The notes beneath the pieces were generated by a model. That model was given only the letters and a program-made list of their open reading frames with translations. It was not told the origin of the DNA and made no database searches. Below are positions 7,802 through 15,269 of a stretch of DNA of 28,361 nt, piece after piece. This DNA is from Holdemanella porci. Lineage in GTDB: Bacteria; Bacillota_I; Bacilli_A; Erysipelotrichales; Erysipelotrichaceae. Each line of letters starts with the position of its first letter. The first letter of the stretch is position 1. The translations under genes and the position numbers were made by a program. The DNA lies in the NCBI RefSeq assembly GCF_019052655.1, contig NZ_JAHQVB010000027.1, positions 1 through 28,361 on the forward strand, written 5' to 3'.

Positions 7802-10006
7802 ATGAGTCAGAAAAAGCAAGTTACTTTTGAAGAGTGCATGGAGAATGTACAGACATATATAAAACGCCCAGAAAATATTGAGTTGATACAAAAGGCATAT
7901 GATTTTGCCTATGAACACCATAAAGGGCAGTTTCGTAAAAGTGGAGAGCCTTATGTCATTCACGTAATTCAGGTGGCGAATACATTAGCGTTAATGCATT
8001 GTGGCCCTAAAACGATTGCGGCTGGTCTTTTACATGATACGGTAGAAGATTGTGAAGGCATAACCACAGATACGATTATAGAATTGTTTGGTGAAGAAAT
8101 CGCAACTTTGGTGGATGCAGTTACAAAAATTGGTGCCATCAAGTTTAAAGATGAAGAAGAATATCTGGCTAGCAATCATCGTAAGTTGTTTATTGCGATG
8201 GCCAAAGATATTCGTGTCATCTTGATTAAATTAGCGGACCGTCTACATAACATGCGTACGTTGCAGTATATGCGTCCGGAAAAACAAAAGAAGATTGCGC
8301 GTGAAACTTTGAGCGTATATGCACCGATTGCACACCGTTTAGGTATCAGTGAAATAAAAAACGAGTTGGAAGATTTGTCTTTTAAATACTTGGATTATAA
8401 GAAGTATGAGGAAATCAAAGGGTTGGTAAAACAACGTGAAAGTGATCGTAATGGTCAAGTTCAAGAAATGATTTCGGATATTGAATCGATTTTACAAGAG
8501 TATAATATTCAATATCGTATTTTTGGCCGTTCTAAACATTTCTACAGCATCTATAAAAAGATGGTTACAAAAAACAAGCGTTTTGAAGAAATTTTAGACT
8601 TATTAGCAATTCGTATTATTACAGATTCAGTGGTGCATTGTTATGAAATATTAGGTTATATTCATGCCAAATATAGACCGATTCCTGGTCGTTTTAAAGA
8701 TTATATTGCGATGCCAAAAGCCAACATGTATCAGTCTTTGCATACGACGATTGTAGAGCCGGAACATGGTAATATTTTTGAAATCCAGATTCGTACTGAA
8801 GAAATGGATGCGATTGCCGAACGAGGTGTTGCAGCGCACTGGAAGTATAAAGAAAATCGTAATTATGCGCCTGAGTATGAACAAAAAGAGATTGAGGATA
8901 AACTTTCTTGGTTTAGAGATTTCTCTATGATGACCGATGAAGAGAGTGAAGATCCACTTGAATATATGAATGTACTTCAAAAAGATATTTTTGAAGCCAA
9001 TGTATATTGTTTAACCCCTAGAGGTAAAGTTATTGCGTTACCTACAGGTTCTTGTCCAATCGATTTTGCGTACAGAATCCATACGGAGGTTGGTAATAAA
9101 ACGGTTGGTGCTAAAGTCAATGGAGCTATTGTACCTTTGAACACGCCATTAAAAACGGGAGATGTTGTTGATATTTTAACTAACAACAACTCTGTAGGTC
9201 CAAGTGCAGACTGGATTAAAATTGTTAAGAGTGGGCATGCACGAAATAAGATTCGTACTTTCTTACAAAAACAAGAGCAGCAGTCACGCAAGGACAGCAT
9301 TAAGCTAGGTCAATCGATGCTTGAAGATGAGTTTAGACGTTTGAAGCTGGATTCAAAATTAATGGAAACAAAACGTTTAGAGTCGATTTTAACATCTTTG
9401 TCATTTAAGAGTGTGGATGATCTATATGTAGGTATTGCGATGAAGCGTGTATCATTGCAGTCCATTGTGGATCGTTTGGTGAAGAATCGTTCGAATATGT
9501 TGGAAGATCAGGAAATTATGAAGATCTACAATAAGCAGCCATCTCACCAAGTGAAACATTCAAATTGTGGTGTTGTTGTTCCAGGTGTTGATACAATTGC
9601 GGTTTCTTTGGCAAATTGTTGTCGACCTATTCCGGGTGATCCAATTATTGGATATATTTCTAAAGGCCAAGGTGTGAAGGTCCATAGGGCGGATTGTCCA
9701 AATATCTTGAATGAAAAGAAACGTCTGATTCCTGTTCAATGGGAAGAGGGCTTAGATGAAAAACAATATGAAGTCAATTTGGTGGTTCATAGTGATGATC
9801 GTAACTACTTATTGAGTGATATTGTGACAACTTTGCAGCAGTGTAATGTCTATTTAAAACATGTAGATTCGGCTGTGGATGAAGGAAATTTAGAGGCAAC
9901 CACAAAACTAACGGTTGCAGTAAAGAATGCAGCGCATCTACAAAATTTAATTGCGAACTTAAAAAAAGTACGAAGCGTCAATGAAGTCATTCGTACAATT
10001 CAATAG
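7802..10006 (+). CDS. rel: Bifunctional (p)ppGpp synthetase/hydrolase Rel
   Basis: A 734-aa long RSH protein that makes and degrades the alarmone (p)ppGpp. The N-terminal hydrolase has His54 and the LLHDTVED motif (76-83). The synthetase has GRSKHFYSIYKKM (about 242-254), the RFKD signature (297-300) typical of bifunctional Rel rather than RelA, and EIQIRTEEMDAIAERGVAAHW. TGS (about 400-460), a zinc-finger-like segment with NCCRPIPGD, and a C-terminal ACT domain follow. Both activities therefore look intact. GTG at 7796 and ATG at 7802 both fit the AAGGGGG site (7785-7791); ATG is preferred. It ends at a terminator shared in space with the convergent DUF218 gene. Confidence 0.95.
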   Translation: MSQKKQVTFEECMENVQTYIKRPENIELIQKAYDFAYEHHKGQFRKSGEPYVIHVIQVANTLALMHCGPKTIAAGLLHDTVEDCEGITTDTIIELFGEEIATLVDAVTKIGAIKFKDEEEYLASNHRKLFIAMAKDIRVILIKLADRLHNMRTLQYMRPEKQKKIARETLSVYAPIAHRLGISEIKNELEDLSFKYLDYKKYEEIKGLVKQRESDRNGQVQEMISDIESILQEYNIQYRIFGRSKHFYSIYKKMVTKNKRFEEILDLLAIRIITDSVVHCYEILGYIHAKYRPIPGRFKDYIAMPKANMYQSLHTTIVEPEHGNIFEIQIRTEEMDAIAERGVAAHWKYKENRNYAPEYEQKEIEDKLSWFRDFSMMTDEESEDPLEYMNVLQKDIFEANVYCLTPRGKVIALPTGSCPIDFAYRIHTEVGNKTVGAKVNGAIVPLNTPLKTGDVVDILTNNNSVGPSADWIKIVKSGHARNKIRTFLQKQEQQSRKDSIKLGQSMLEDEFRRLKLDSKLMETKRLESILTSLSFKSVDDLYVGIAMKRVSLQSIVDRLVKNRSNMLEDQEIMKIYNKQPSHQVKHSNCGVVVPGVDTIAVSLANCCRPIPGDPIIGYISKGQGVKVHRADCPNILNEKKRLIPVQWEEGLDEKQYEVNLVVHSDDRNYLLSDIVTTLQQCNVYLKHVDSAVDEGNLEATTKLTVAVKNAAHLQNLIANLKKVRSVNEVIRTIQ

Positions 10007-10037
10007 GAAGGTATTTTAGTACCTTCCTAATTTTTTT
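10005..10037 (+). terminator. Intrinsic terminator of rel, between convergent genes
   Basis: AGGAAGGTA (10005-10013) pairs perfectly with TACCTTCCT (10020-10028) around a 6-nt loop, then AA and seven T. It begins within the rel stop codon, and the stop codon of the minus-strand gene lies in the loop. No T-tract is present for the minus strand. Confidence 0.85.
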
Positions 10038-10558
10038 AGTATTTCAATTTTGATATAAAGAATACGCGAAACAATTTCTCTTATAATGTGTTTTGGTTTT
10101 AAATCTTTAAACCAGGCACAGCCATAATCTGAAAAGAATTGCTTGGCAATTGCACAAGCTCTTTTGGCGTGCGTTTGGGATGCCAGAATGAGCACATCTT
10201 GCTCTTGAATATATTTTTTAGATAACTTGAAGTTTTCAAAGGTATTTCTTGCGTGTGTTTCAAGAATGGTCGGGATTTCCACTCTTTTCCTTATGTAAGT
10301 ATTCATAACTTCAGCTTCTACATACTCATTCTTTACATTTGACCCAGAGATAATTAACGTACCATATAGCCCCTTTTTATACATGTCAATCGCAAGATTG
10401 CATCTTTTGATTTGACTTGAAGACATGGTTCCATCATCATGAGCAGGACATCCAAGTAATAATGCGTACGTATAGTGTTTCTTCTGCTTTGGGATAAAAG
10501 GAAAAAAATAGATGTATATACATACAAGAAGGATTAAAATGCATATACTAACGATCAT
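10016..10558 (-). CDS. DUF218 (YdcF/SanA-like) membrane-anchored protein
   Basis: A 180-aa protein with one N-terminal membrane segment (about 2-22) followed by a DUF218 domain. Family blocks are LLLGCPAHDDGTMSSSQIKRC (split at Gly36 in the family turn), LAIDMYKKG (56-63), IISGS (69-73), and the asparagine-rich ETHARNTFENF (100-110). Members such as SanA and YdcF affect envelope permeability or bind S-adenosylmethionine, but the exact reaction is unsettled, so no function is assigned. Its start overlaps the end of tmcAL by 11 nt, and AAGGTG lies about 6 nt before the ATG, so the two genes form an operon. It converges on rel. Confidence 0.85.
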   Translation of the reverse strand: MIVSICILILLVCIYIYFFPFIPKQKKHYTYALLLGCPAHDDGTMSSSQIKRCNLAIDMYKKGLYGTLIISGSNVKNEYVEAEVMNTYIRKRVEIPTILETHARNTFENFKLSKKYIQEQDVLILASQTHAKRACAIAKQFFSDYGCAWFKDLKPKHIIREIVSRILYIKIEILKKLGRY

Positions 10559-11552
10559 AATAAATCACCTTTCTTGCCTTAAACGAATCAAAAGATAAAT
10601 ATTGACTCTTGAGTTCAATGTCTTGTAGAAATTTAGGCAATTCTTTAAATTTTGTGATGACACGTTTACCTTTTAAATATTCTTGTCCTATAGAATCAAA
10701 GCCTGCTACAATAACTTGATTGAAATGGTTGTTTTCTTGCATCTGTGCTTTTGTGATTTGAAGTAAAATGAACATACAAGTTCTTTGAATGCGTGCTTTT
10801 GTGTATGTTTTAGAAATGGATGCCAATAGAAAATCTTCCCAATTCAAATATTTCTTGGCATTTTCTTTTAAGCGATACTCAATGCCTTCATTAACTAGAA
10901 AGTATGTGGATAAAGTATGTGTGTCAGTTAAAAGTAAGAATTTTCTTAGATATGGATAATACGTATCCCATATTTGGCTTGAATTAAAATAGGCATCATT
11001 GAATTGAGAAATGCCTTCAAGGTATTCTTTGCGTGTTTGCGTAGCACTTTTAAAAGAATCATTACGAGCAATTGTGCAAGGGGTAATACCGTATTTCTCG
11101 CATTGTTTGATATATTGAATGCCTAAGATATCATTAGGACGAATATTTTTGGTGTATAGATTTTGATTCATGCTTAAAGATGGAACCACTTGAGTAGATT
11201 CCATTTGTTTCGAATATTCTTTTAGAGTGCTGATGTTGTTTGTTTCAGAACCGAAACAGATTTGATCAATATGTAATTGACTTAAAGACTCAACAGCGTA
11301 TTTGGCAAAGTAATCCGCACTTTGTGCTGCATAACAAGGAGGAAGCTCAATGACTAGATTGCATCCGGCTTCGAGGGCTAGTTTAGTTTTATCTTGCATA
11401 GTTAATAGGCTAAAAAGGCCTCGCTGTGTAAAATGATTGGAAACAATCGCAATTAAACAATCACATTGTGTTAATTCTTTCGTTTTTTTGATATGATAGA
11501 TATGTCCTTGATGAAAAGGATTATATTCTGTAATAATTCCACATGTTTTCAT
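10548..11552 (-). CDS. tmcAL: tRNA(Met) cytidine acetate ligase TmcAL (YlbM)
   Basis: A 334-aa nucleotidyltransferase-like enzyme. In Bacillus subtilis TmcAL uses acetate and ATP to acetylate C34 of elongator tRNA-Met. The adenylyl-transfer motif is HQGH (14-17) within the family opening GIITEYNPFHQGH. The NHFTQRG and LVIELPPCYAAQSADYFA blocks, GSETNN (about 100-105) and ARNDSFKSATQTR also match. The ATG at 11552 fits the family start (MKxxGIxxEYNPFH); another ATG lies 6 nt upstream at 11558. No ribosome binding site is visible at either. It is rather shorter than the roughly 400-aa B. subtilis enzyme. It is divergent from yceD, whereas in Bacillus these genes run in the same direction. Confidence 0.92.
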   Translation of the reverse strand: MKTCGIITEYNPFHQGHIYHIKKTKELTQCDCLIAIVSNHFTQRGLFSLLTMQDKTKLALEAGCNLVIELPPCYAAQSADYFAKYAVESLSQLHIDQICFGSETNNISTLKEYSKQMESTQVVPSLSMNQNLYTKNIRPNDILGIQYIKQCEKYGITPCTIARNDSFKSATQTRKEYLEGISQFNDAYFNSSQIWDTYYPYLRKFLLLTDTHTLSTYFLVNEGIEYRLKENAKKYLNWEDFLLASISKTYTKARIQRTCMFILLQITKAQMQENNHFNQVIVAGFDSIGQEYLKGKRVITKFKELPKFLQDIELKSQYLSFDSFKARKVIYYDR

Positions 11553-11559
11553 ATTCATT

Positions 11560-11588
11560 ATGATATCAAAATCTTTTTCTTGTGGAAA
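11560..11588 (-). promoter_or_regulatory. Candidate leaderless promoter of tmcAL
   Basis: On the minus strand, TTTCCA (11588-11583), a 17-bp spacer and TATCAT (11565-11560) stand exactly 7 nt before the ATG at 11552. This would put the transcript start at the start codon. An alternative -10, TATAAT at 11617-11612, would give a leader of about 50 nt but still no Shine-Dalgarno. Confidence 0.45.
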
Positions 11589-11590
11589 TA

Positions 11591-11619
11591 TTGACTTTAT
11601 CAATTACTTTTATTATAAT
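11591..11619 (+). promoter_or_regulatory. Promoter of yceD-rpmF
   Basis: TTGACT (11591-11596), an exact 17-bp spacer and TATAAT (11614-11619). Transcription would start near 11626, about 8 nt before the GAGGTG ribosome binding site of yceD. The -10 lies within the 10-bp palindrome TATTATAATA (11611-11620). Confidence 0.75.
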
Positions 11620-11645
11620 ATCAAGTGCGACATGAGGTGAAGATC

Positions 11646-12155
11646 GTGAAATTTAATAGAAAAGACTTCTTAAATGCAAAAAACCATATTATTGAAATTG
11701 ATGAGTGGATTGCGGTTGAAGAAAACGATCTGCTTCATCATACTTCTGTCAAGTCTATTCCAGATGTACATGTTACGGGTACATTAGAGTTTGACGGAAT
11801 GAATTTCGTATCGAGTGATTTGAGAATGGATGGAACGATGATTGTTCTAGATTCCATCACAAACGAAGATATTGATTTTCCATTTGAGGCGGAGTCGCAA
11901 CAAACGTATTCTTTTGTTCCTGTACAGGATGCAGAAGATCAGGAAATTATCGTGGTGAAAAAAGAGACAATCGATATTAACCCAGAGATTTTCCAGGCGA
12001 TATTATATGAGGCTCCAATGAGTATCACTCGTTTACCTCGAGATCAATATCCAAAGGGAGATGGTTGGCAGCTTTTATCGGATCAAGATAAAGAAGAGCC
12101 AAAAATTGATCCACGATGGGAAAAACTAAATGATTTCAAACTGGATGATGACTAG
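11646..12155 (+). CDS. yceD: YceD family (DUF177) protein
   Basis: A 169-aa protein of the YceD/DUF177 family, which is nearly always encoded just upstream of rpmF and is linked to 23S rRNA accumulation in Escherichia coli and plants. The start is taken as GTG 11646, 6 nt after GAGGTG (11634-11639), giving [14 protein letters not shown]; the earlier in-frame GTG at 11625 falls on the predicted transcript start. The central [23 protein letters not shown] block is split into the beta-rich DUF177 core, and the acidic C-terminus ([10 protein letters not shown]) is typical. It lacks visible Cys pairs. It precedes rpmF by 11 nt in one operon. Confidence 0.88.
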   Translation: MKFNRKDFLNAKNHIIEIDEWIAVEENDLLHHTSVKSIPDVHVTGTLEFDGMNFVSSDLRMDGTMIVLDSITNEDIDFPFEAESQQTYSFVPVQDAEDQEIIVVKKETIDINPEIFQAILYEAPMSITRLPRDQYPKGDGWQLLSDQDKEEPKIDPRWEKLNDFKLDDD

Positions 12156-12166
12156 GAGGTGCAAGC

Positions 12167-12337
12167 ATGGCAGTTCAACAGAGAAGAAATTCAAAGACAC
12201 GTAAAGCAAAACGTAGAACACATTACAAATTGGTGAAACCAGCGTTGACTCGTTGTCCAAATTGTGGTGAATATAAACTTGCTCACAAGATGTGCTCTTG
12301 TGGCGAATACAACGGCAAACAAATCGTTGAAAAGTAA
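12167..12337 (+). CDS. rpmF: Large-subunit ribosomal protein L32 (bL32), zinc-ribbon form
   Basis: A 56-aa bL32 starting [20 protein letters not shown] and carrying a zinc ribbon, the expected second gene after yceD. The first cysteine pair is C30-PN-C33. The second is C43-S-C45, one residue shorter than the C-x2-C of Bacillus or Staphylococcus L32. The segment EYKLAH between the pairs matches the family EMKLAHR. The ATG lies 6 nt after AGGAGGTG. A strong terminator follows 6 nt after the stop codon. It is easily missed because of its size. Confidence 0.95.
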   Translation: MAVQQRRNSKTRKAKRRTHYKLVKPALTRCPNCGEYKLAHKMCSCGEYNGKQIVEK

Positions 12338-12343
12338 AAATGT

Positions 12344-12365
12344 AGCCAGGATTTCCTGGCTTTTT
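12344..12365 (+). terminator. Intrinsic terminator after rpmF
   Basis: AGCCAGG (12344-12350) pairs perfectly with CCTGGCT (12355-12361) around a 4-nt loop, with T to 12365. The uppP ribosome binding site follows about 10 nt later with no promoter between. Confidence 0.85.
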
Positions 12366-12384
12366 CTGTAGTATGGAGGATAGT

Positions 12385-13218
12385 ATGATCGAGATTTTAA
12401 AATCGATATTGTATGGTATTGTTGAGGGGATTACCGAATGGCTTCCAATTAGTTCAACAGGACATATGATTTTATTAGAAGAAATCATGCCTATGAATGT
12501 ATCAAAATCATTCTGGGGTATGTTTCTTGTCGTAATCCAGTTAGGGGCCATTCTTGCGGTTGTTGTTTTATACTGGAATAAAATTTTCCCATTTAGAAAA
12601 AATAAAGAAGGAAAATATACTTCTGTGAAATCTATCTGGATCTTATGGTCTAAGATTTTAGTAGCTACAATTCCTGCGGCAATTATTGGTTTGGCATTGG
12701 ATGATTGGATCGATGCACACTTATATAATGGCTTTGTCGTAGCAATTATGTTGATTTTAGTGGGTGTTGCGTTTATTTATATTGAAAACCGTAATAAAGA
12801 TATGTGTCCTAGTGTAAATAGTTTATCTGCTTTATCTTATAAAGATGCATTGATTATTGGCTTGTTTCAAGTTGTGGCAGCTGTACTTCCAGGAACTTCA
12901 AGATCAGGGGCTACGATTGTTGGTGGATTGATGATTGGTGTTGGTCGTGCAGTAGCTGCAGAATTTACTTTTTTCTTAGCGATTCCAGTTATGTTTGGAG
13001 CGAGTCTATTGAAGTTGGTGAAATTTGGGTTTGCGTTTAGTGTTCTAGAATTCTTTATTCTAGTGATTGGTATGGTTGTGGCATTTTTTGTATCTATTTT
13101 TGTGATTCGCTTCTTAATGTCATACATAAAAAAACACGATTTCAAAGTATTTGGATGGTATCGAATCGTATTAGGTGCATTTGTTTTGATCTTCTTTGCG
13201 ATTCGTGCTTTATTATAA
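12385..13218 (+). CDS. uppP: Undecaprenyl-diphosphatase UppP (BacA)
   Basis: A 277-aa polytopic membrane protein that dephosphorylates undecaprenyl diphosphate to recycle the carrier lipid of cell-wall synthesis; overexpression of the family gives bacitracin resistance. Both catalytic signatures are intact: [14 protein letters not shown] (14-27) and PGTSRSG (169-175). About seven or eight hydrophobic segments are visible. The ATG at 12385 follows GGAGGA (12375-12380) by 4 nt; an in-frame ATG at 12373 overlaps that site. No promoter lies between the rpmF terminator and this gene, so it may rely on read-through. It ends at its own terminator. Confidence 0.95.
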   Translation: MIEILKSILYGIVEGITEWLPISSTGHMILLEEIMPMNVSKSFWGMFLVVIQLGAILAVVVLYWNKIFPFRKNKEGKYTSVKSIWILWSKILVATIPAAIIGLALDDWIDAHLYNGFVVAIMLILVGVAFIYIENRNKDMCPSVNSLSALSYKDALIIGLFQVVAAVLPGTSRSGATIVGGLMIGVGRAVAAEFTFFLAIPVMFGASLLKLVKFGFAFSVLEFFILVIGMVVAFFVSIFVIRFLMSYIKKHDFKVFGWYRIVLGAFVLIFFAIRALL

Positions 13219-13249
13219 GATGTTTGTCTAGGCAAACATCTTTTATTTT
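13217..13249 (+). terminator. Intrinsic terminator after uppP
   Basis: AAGATGTTTG (13217-13226) pairs with CAAACATCTT (13233-13242) in a perfect 10-bp stem with a 6-nt loop, followed by TTATTTT. It begins inside the uppP stop codon. Confidence 0.85.
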
Positions 13250-13263
13250 GGATGTTGAGTTGA

Positions 13264-13292
13264 TAGACTTTATACCTGTTTTCGTGTATAAT
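13264..13292 (+). promoter_or_regulatory. Promoter of rny
   Basis: TAGACT (13264-13269), a 17-bp spacer and a perfect TATAAT (13287-13292). The start would be near 13299, about 40 nt before the rny ATG. Confidence 0.6.
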
Positions 13293-13337
13293 ATTTTTGG
13301 TTTTACCTAGAACAAAGGACGAAAAGGAGGAAATAGT

Positions 13338-14891
13338 ATGGATGTACTATGGATCGTTTTGTCTGGTGTCGCAGGTCTTGCGATTGGATCTGGCTGTATG
13401 GTCGGACTTTCCAAAGCAGGTTTAAATAAGAATCAGCAAAAAGCAGAACAGATTTTAAAAGAAGCTCAAAATGAAGCGGAATCACGTGTAAAACAAGCTG
13501 TGTTAGACGGAAAGACACAGGCTCATGATTTGCGCGTAGAAGCTGAAAAAGAAATTAAAGAACGTAAACAAGAATCAATGGAATTAGAGAACAAGTTATT
13601 GCGTAGAGAAGATAACTTGAATTTTCGTGATGAAGCGTTAAATCAAAAAGAGCGTCAGATTAATGAAAAGATGAAAAGTGTTGCTGACAAACTGACATCA
13701 TTAGACGAAAAAGAGAAGAAATTACAAGAAGAAATCGACAAACAAGTTGTCGTTTTAGAAAGTGTTGCCAAAATGTCAAGCCAGGCAGCAAAAGATGAAT
13801 TATTTGCGATTGTGGAAAAGAAAATGGAACATGAAACAATTGCGTATATCAAAGATAAAGAGGATGAGGCAAAGGCTACTGCCAATGAAAAAGCACAGAA
13901 TATCATTGCCTTAGCTATTGAGCGTATGTCTCAGCAGGAAACTCAAGAAAAGACAGTCAGTGTTGTTTCTTTACCTGGTGAAGAAATGAAGGGACGTATC
14001 ATTGGTCGTGAAGGACGTAATATTCGTTGTTTTGAACAGGCAACAGGTGTTGAATTAAACATCGATGATACCCCAGATTTGATTACAATTACATGTTTTA
14101 ATCCAGTACGTCGTGAAGTGGCTCGTTTAGCTTTGGAACACTTGATTCGTGATGGAAGAATTCAACCGGGACGAATTGAAGATGTTGTTAAGAAATACCA
14201 GAATGAAATTGATCAAGAGATCATGAAGGCTGGTGAGGAAGCTATCTTTAAATTGGGGATTGGTCGTATTGATCGTGAAATTGTAAAATTGATTGGTACA
14301 TTAAAATATCGTTATTCTTATGGACAAAATGCTTTGCAGCATTCTATGGAAGTTGCCTATATCGCTGGATGCATGGCAGCTGAACTTGGATTGAATCAGC
14401 AAATTGCCAAACGTGCTGGATTGTTGCACGATATTGGTAAGGCATTGAATATTGAGCAGCAAGATGGATCTCATGTTGAATTGGGATACAAGTTCTGTAA
14501 GAAGCATGGTGAAAAAGAAATTGTGTTAAATGCGATCCACTCACACCATGGGGATGTAGAACCTAAGTTCTTGACTAGTCATTTGGTTATCGCAGCAGAT
14601 ACAATTAGTGCTGCAAGACCTGGTGCACGTAAAGAAAGTGCTCAGGCTTATATCAACCGTCTTGAAAACTTAGAGAAAATTGCAAATGGATTTGAGGGTG
14701 TTTCAAATGCGTTTGCGATTCAGGCAGGTCGTGAAATTCGTGTACTTGTAAATCCAGAACACGTGGATGACTTGACTTGTGTAAAATTAGCTCGTGATAT
14801 CCGTGATAAGATTGAATCTGAATTGACATATCCAGGTCAAATTAAAGTTAATGTTATTCGTGAGACACGTGCCCAGGAATACGCAAAATAA
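13338..14891 (+). CDS. rny: Ribonuclease Y
   Basis: A 517-aa membrane-anchored endoribonuclease that starts mRNA decay in Firmicutes. One N-terminal membrane segment (about 4-25) is followed by a long charged coiled coil (about 32-205). A KH domain carries IIGREGRN (221-228), and the HD domain carries His335 and His364-Asp365 in LLHDIGKA, with HSHHGD (401-406) and AADTISAARPGAR (419-431). Length and layout match the Bacillus enzyme. The ATG lies 7 nt after AAAAGGAGG (13322-13330). It has its own promoter and terminator, so it is probably monocistronic. A degenerate RNase J is encoded about 1.9 kb downstream. Confidence 0.97.
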   Translation: MDVLWIVLSGVAGLAIGSGCMVGLSKAGLNKNQQKAEQILKEAQNEAESRVKQAVLDGKTQAHDLRVEAEKEIKERKQESMELENKLLRREDNLNFRDEALNQKERQINEKMKSVADKLTSLDEKEKKLQEEIDKQVVVLESVAKMSSQAAKDELFAIVEKKMEHETIAYIKDKEDEAKATANEKAQNIIALAIERMSQQETQEKTVSVVSLPGEEMKGRIIGREGRNIRCFEQATGVELNIDDTPDLITITCFNPVRREVARLALEHLIRDGRIQPGRIEDVVKKYQNEIDQEIMKAGEEAIFKLGIGRIDREIVKLIGTLKYRYSYGQNALQHSMEVAYIAGCMAAELGLNQQIAKRAGLLHDIGKALNIEQQDGSHVELGYKFCKKHGEKEIVLNAIHSHHGDVEPKFLTSHLVIAADTISAARPGARKESAQAYINRLENLEKIANGFEGVSNAFAIQAGREIRVLVNPEHVDDLTCVKLARDIRDKIESELTYPGQIKVNVIRETRAQEYAK

Positions 14892-14895
14892 AAAT

Positions 14896-14925
14896 GTCGG
14901 GCTTTAGTCCCGACTTCAATTTTTT
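14896..14925 (+). terminator. Intrinsic terminator after rny
   Basis: GTCGGG (14896-14901) pairs with CCCGAC (14909-14914) around a 7-nt loop. The T-run (14920-14925) is set back by about 5 nt, so efficiency is uncertain. Confidence 0.65.
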
Positions 14926-14967
14926 AGTTTGGTAAATGAATTACGGTAAGCCTACACTTACTAAACT
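14926..14967. repeat. Nested inverted repeats upstream of the ferredoxin promoter
   Basis: AGTTTGGTAA (14926-14935) is repeated inverted with one mismatch as TTACTAAACT (14958-14967). Inside it, GTAAG (14946-14950) and CTTAC (14957-14961) form a second inverted repeat with a 6-bp spacer. The block ends 3 bp before the -35 of the ferredoxin promoter, so it may be an operator. No known regulator site is recognised. Confidence 0.4.
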
Positions 14968-14970
14968 GTC

Positions 14971-14999
14971 TTGATTCACTACTTGGTTATAGTTATAAT
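14971..14999 (+). promoter_or_regulatory. Promoter of the ferredoxin gene
   Basis: TTGATT (14971-14976), an exact 17-bp spacer and a perfect TATAAT (14994-14999). The start near 15006 leaves a leader of about 30 nt with AAGGAGG just before the ATG. Confidence 0.75.
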
Positions 15000-15034
15000 T
15001 TGAGTATAAATTAATAAACAAGGAGGAAATAACA

Positions 15035-15208
15035 ATGGCAGTAAATATCGATAAAGATGCTTGCATCGGATGTGGTGCTTGTGTAGGAGGATGTCCTGTA
15101 GGAGCTCTTTCATTAGACGATGAAGGAAAATCAGTTTGTGACGAAGGAACTTGCATCGACTGCGGTTCATGCGTAGGAACTTGCCCTGTTGGAGCAATCA
15201 ACCAGTAA
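15035..15208 (+). CDS. 2[4Fe-4S] clostridial-type ferredoxin
   Basis: A 57-aa ferredoxin with two CxxCxxCxxxCP motifs: Cys10, 13, 16 and 20, and Cys40, 43, 46 and 50. Each set binds one low-potential [4Fe-4S] cluster. The protein is acidic and begins MAVNIDKDACIGCGACVGGC. An extra cysteine, Cys35, lies between the motifs. The ATG follows AAGGAGG (15020-15026) by 8 nt. A strong promoter, good ribosome binding site and terminator suggest high expression. The next gene is miaB, a radical-SAM enzyme that needs a one-electron donor, and there is no promoter between them. It is below the usual size cutoff for gene calling. Confidence 0.95.
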   Translation: MAVNIDKDACIGCGACVGGCPVGALSLDDEGKSVCDEGTCIDCGSCVGTCPVGAINQ

Positions 15209-15226
15209 TTCAAATTTTAACACATT

Positions 15227-15255
15227 TGCCAAGCTTAGTGCTTGGCATTTTTTTT
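15227..15255 (+). terminator. Intrinsic terminator after the ferredoxin gene
   Basis: TGCCAAGC (15227-15234) pairs perfectly with GCTTGGCA (15240-15247) around a 5-nt loop, followed by eight T. The miaB ribosome binding site begins 3 nt later. Confidence 0.88.
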
Positions 15256-15269
15256 CGAAAGGAGATCAC

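Noticed and set aside
8651..9300. Minus-strand frames inside rel
   Set aside because: They lie opposite conserved synthetase and TGS domains and lack start signals; antisense shadows.
14941..15213. Minus-strand open frames across the ferredoxin gene
   Set aside because: The plus strand encodes a perfect two-cluster ferredoxin with promoter, ribosome binding site and terminator. The reverse frame is low-complexity antisense of the repeated Cys motifs.
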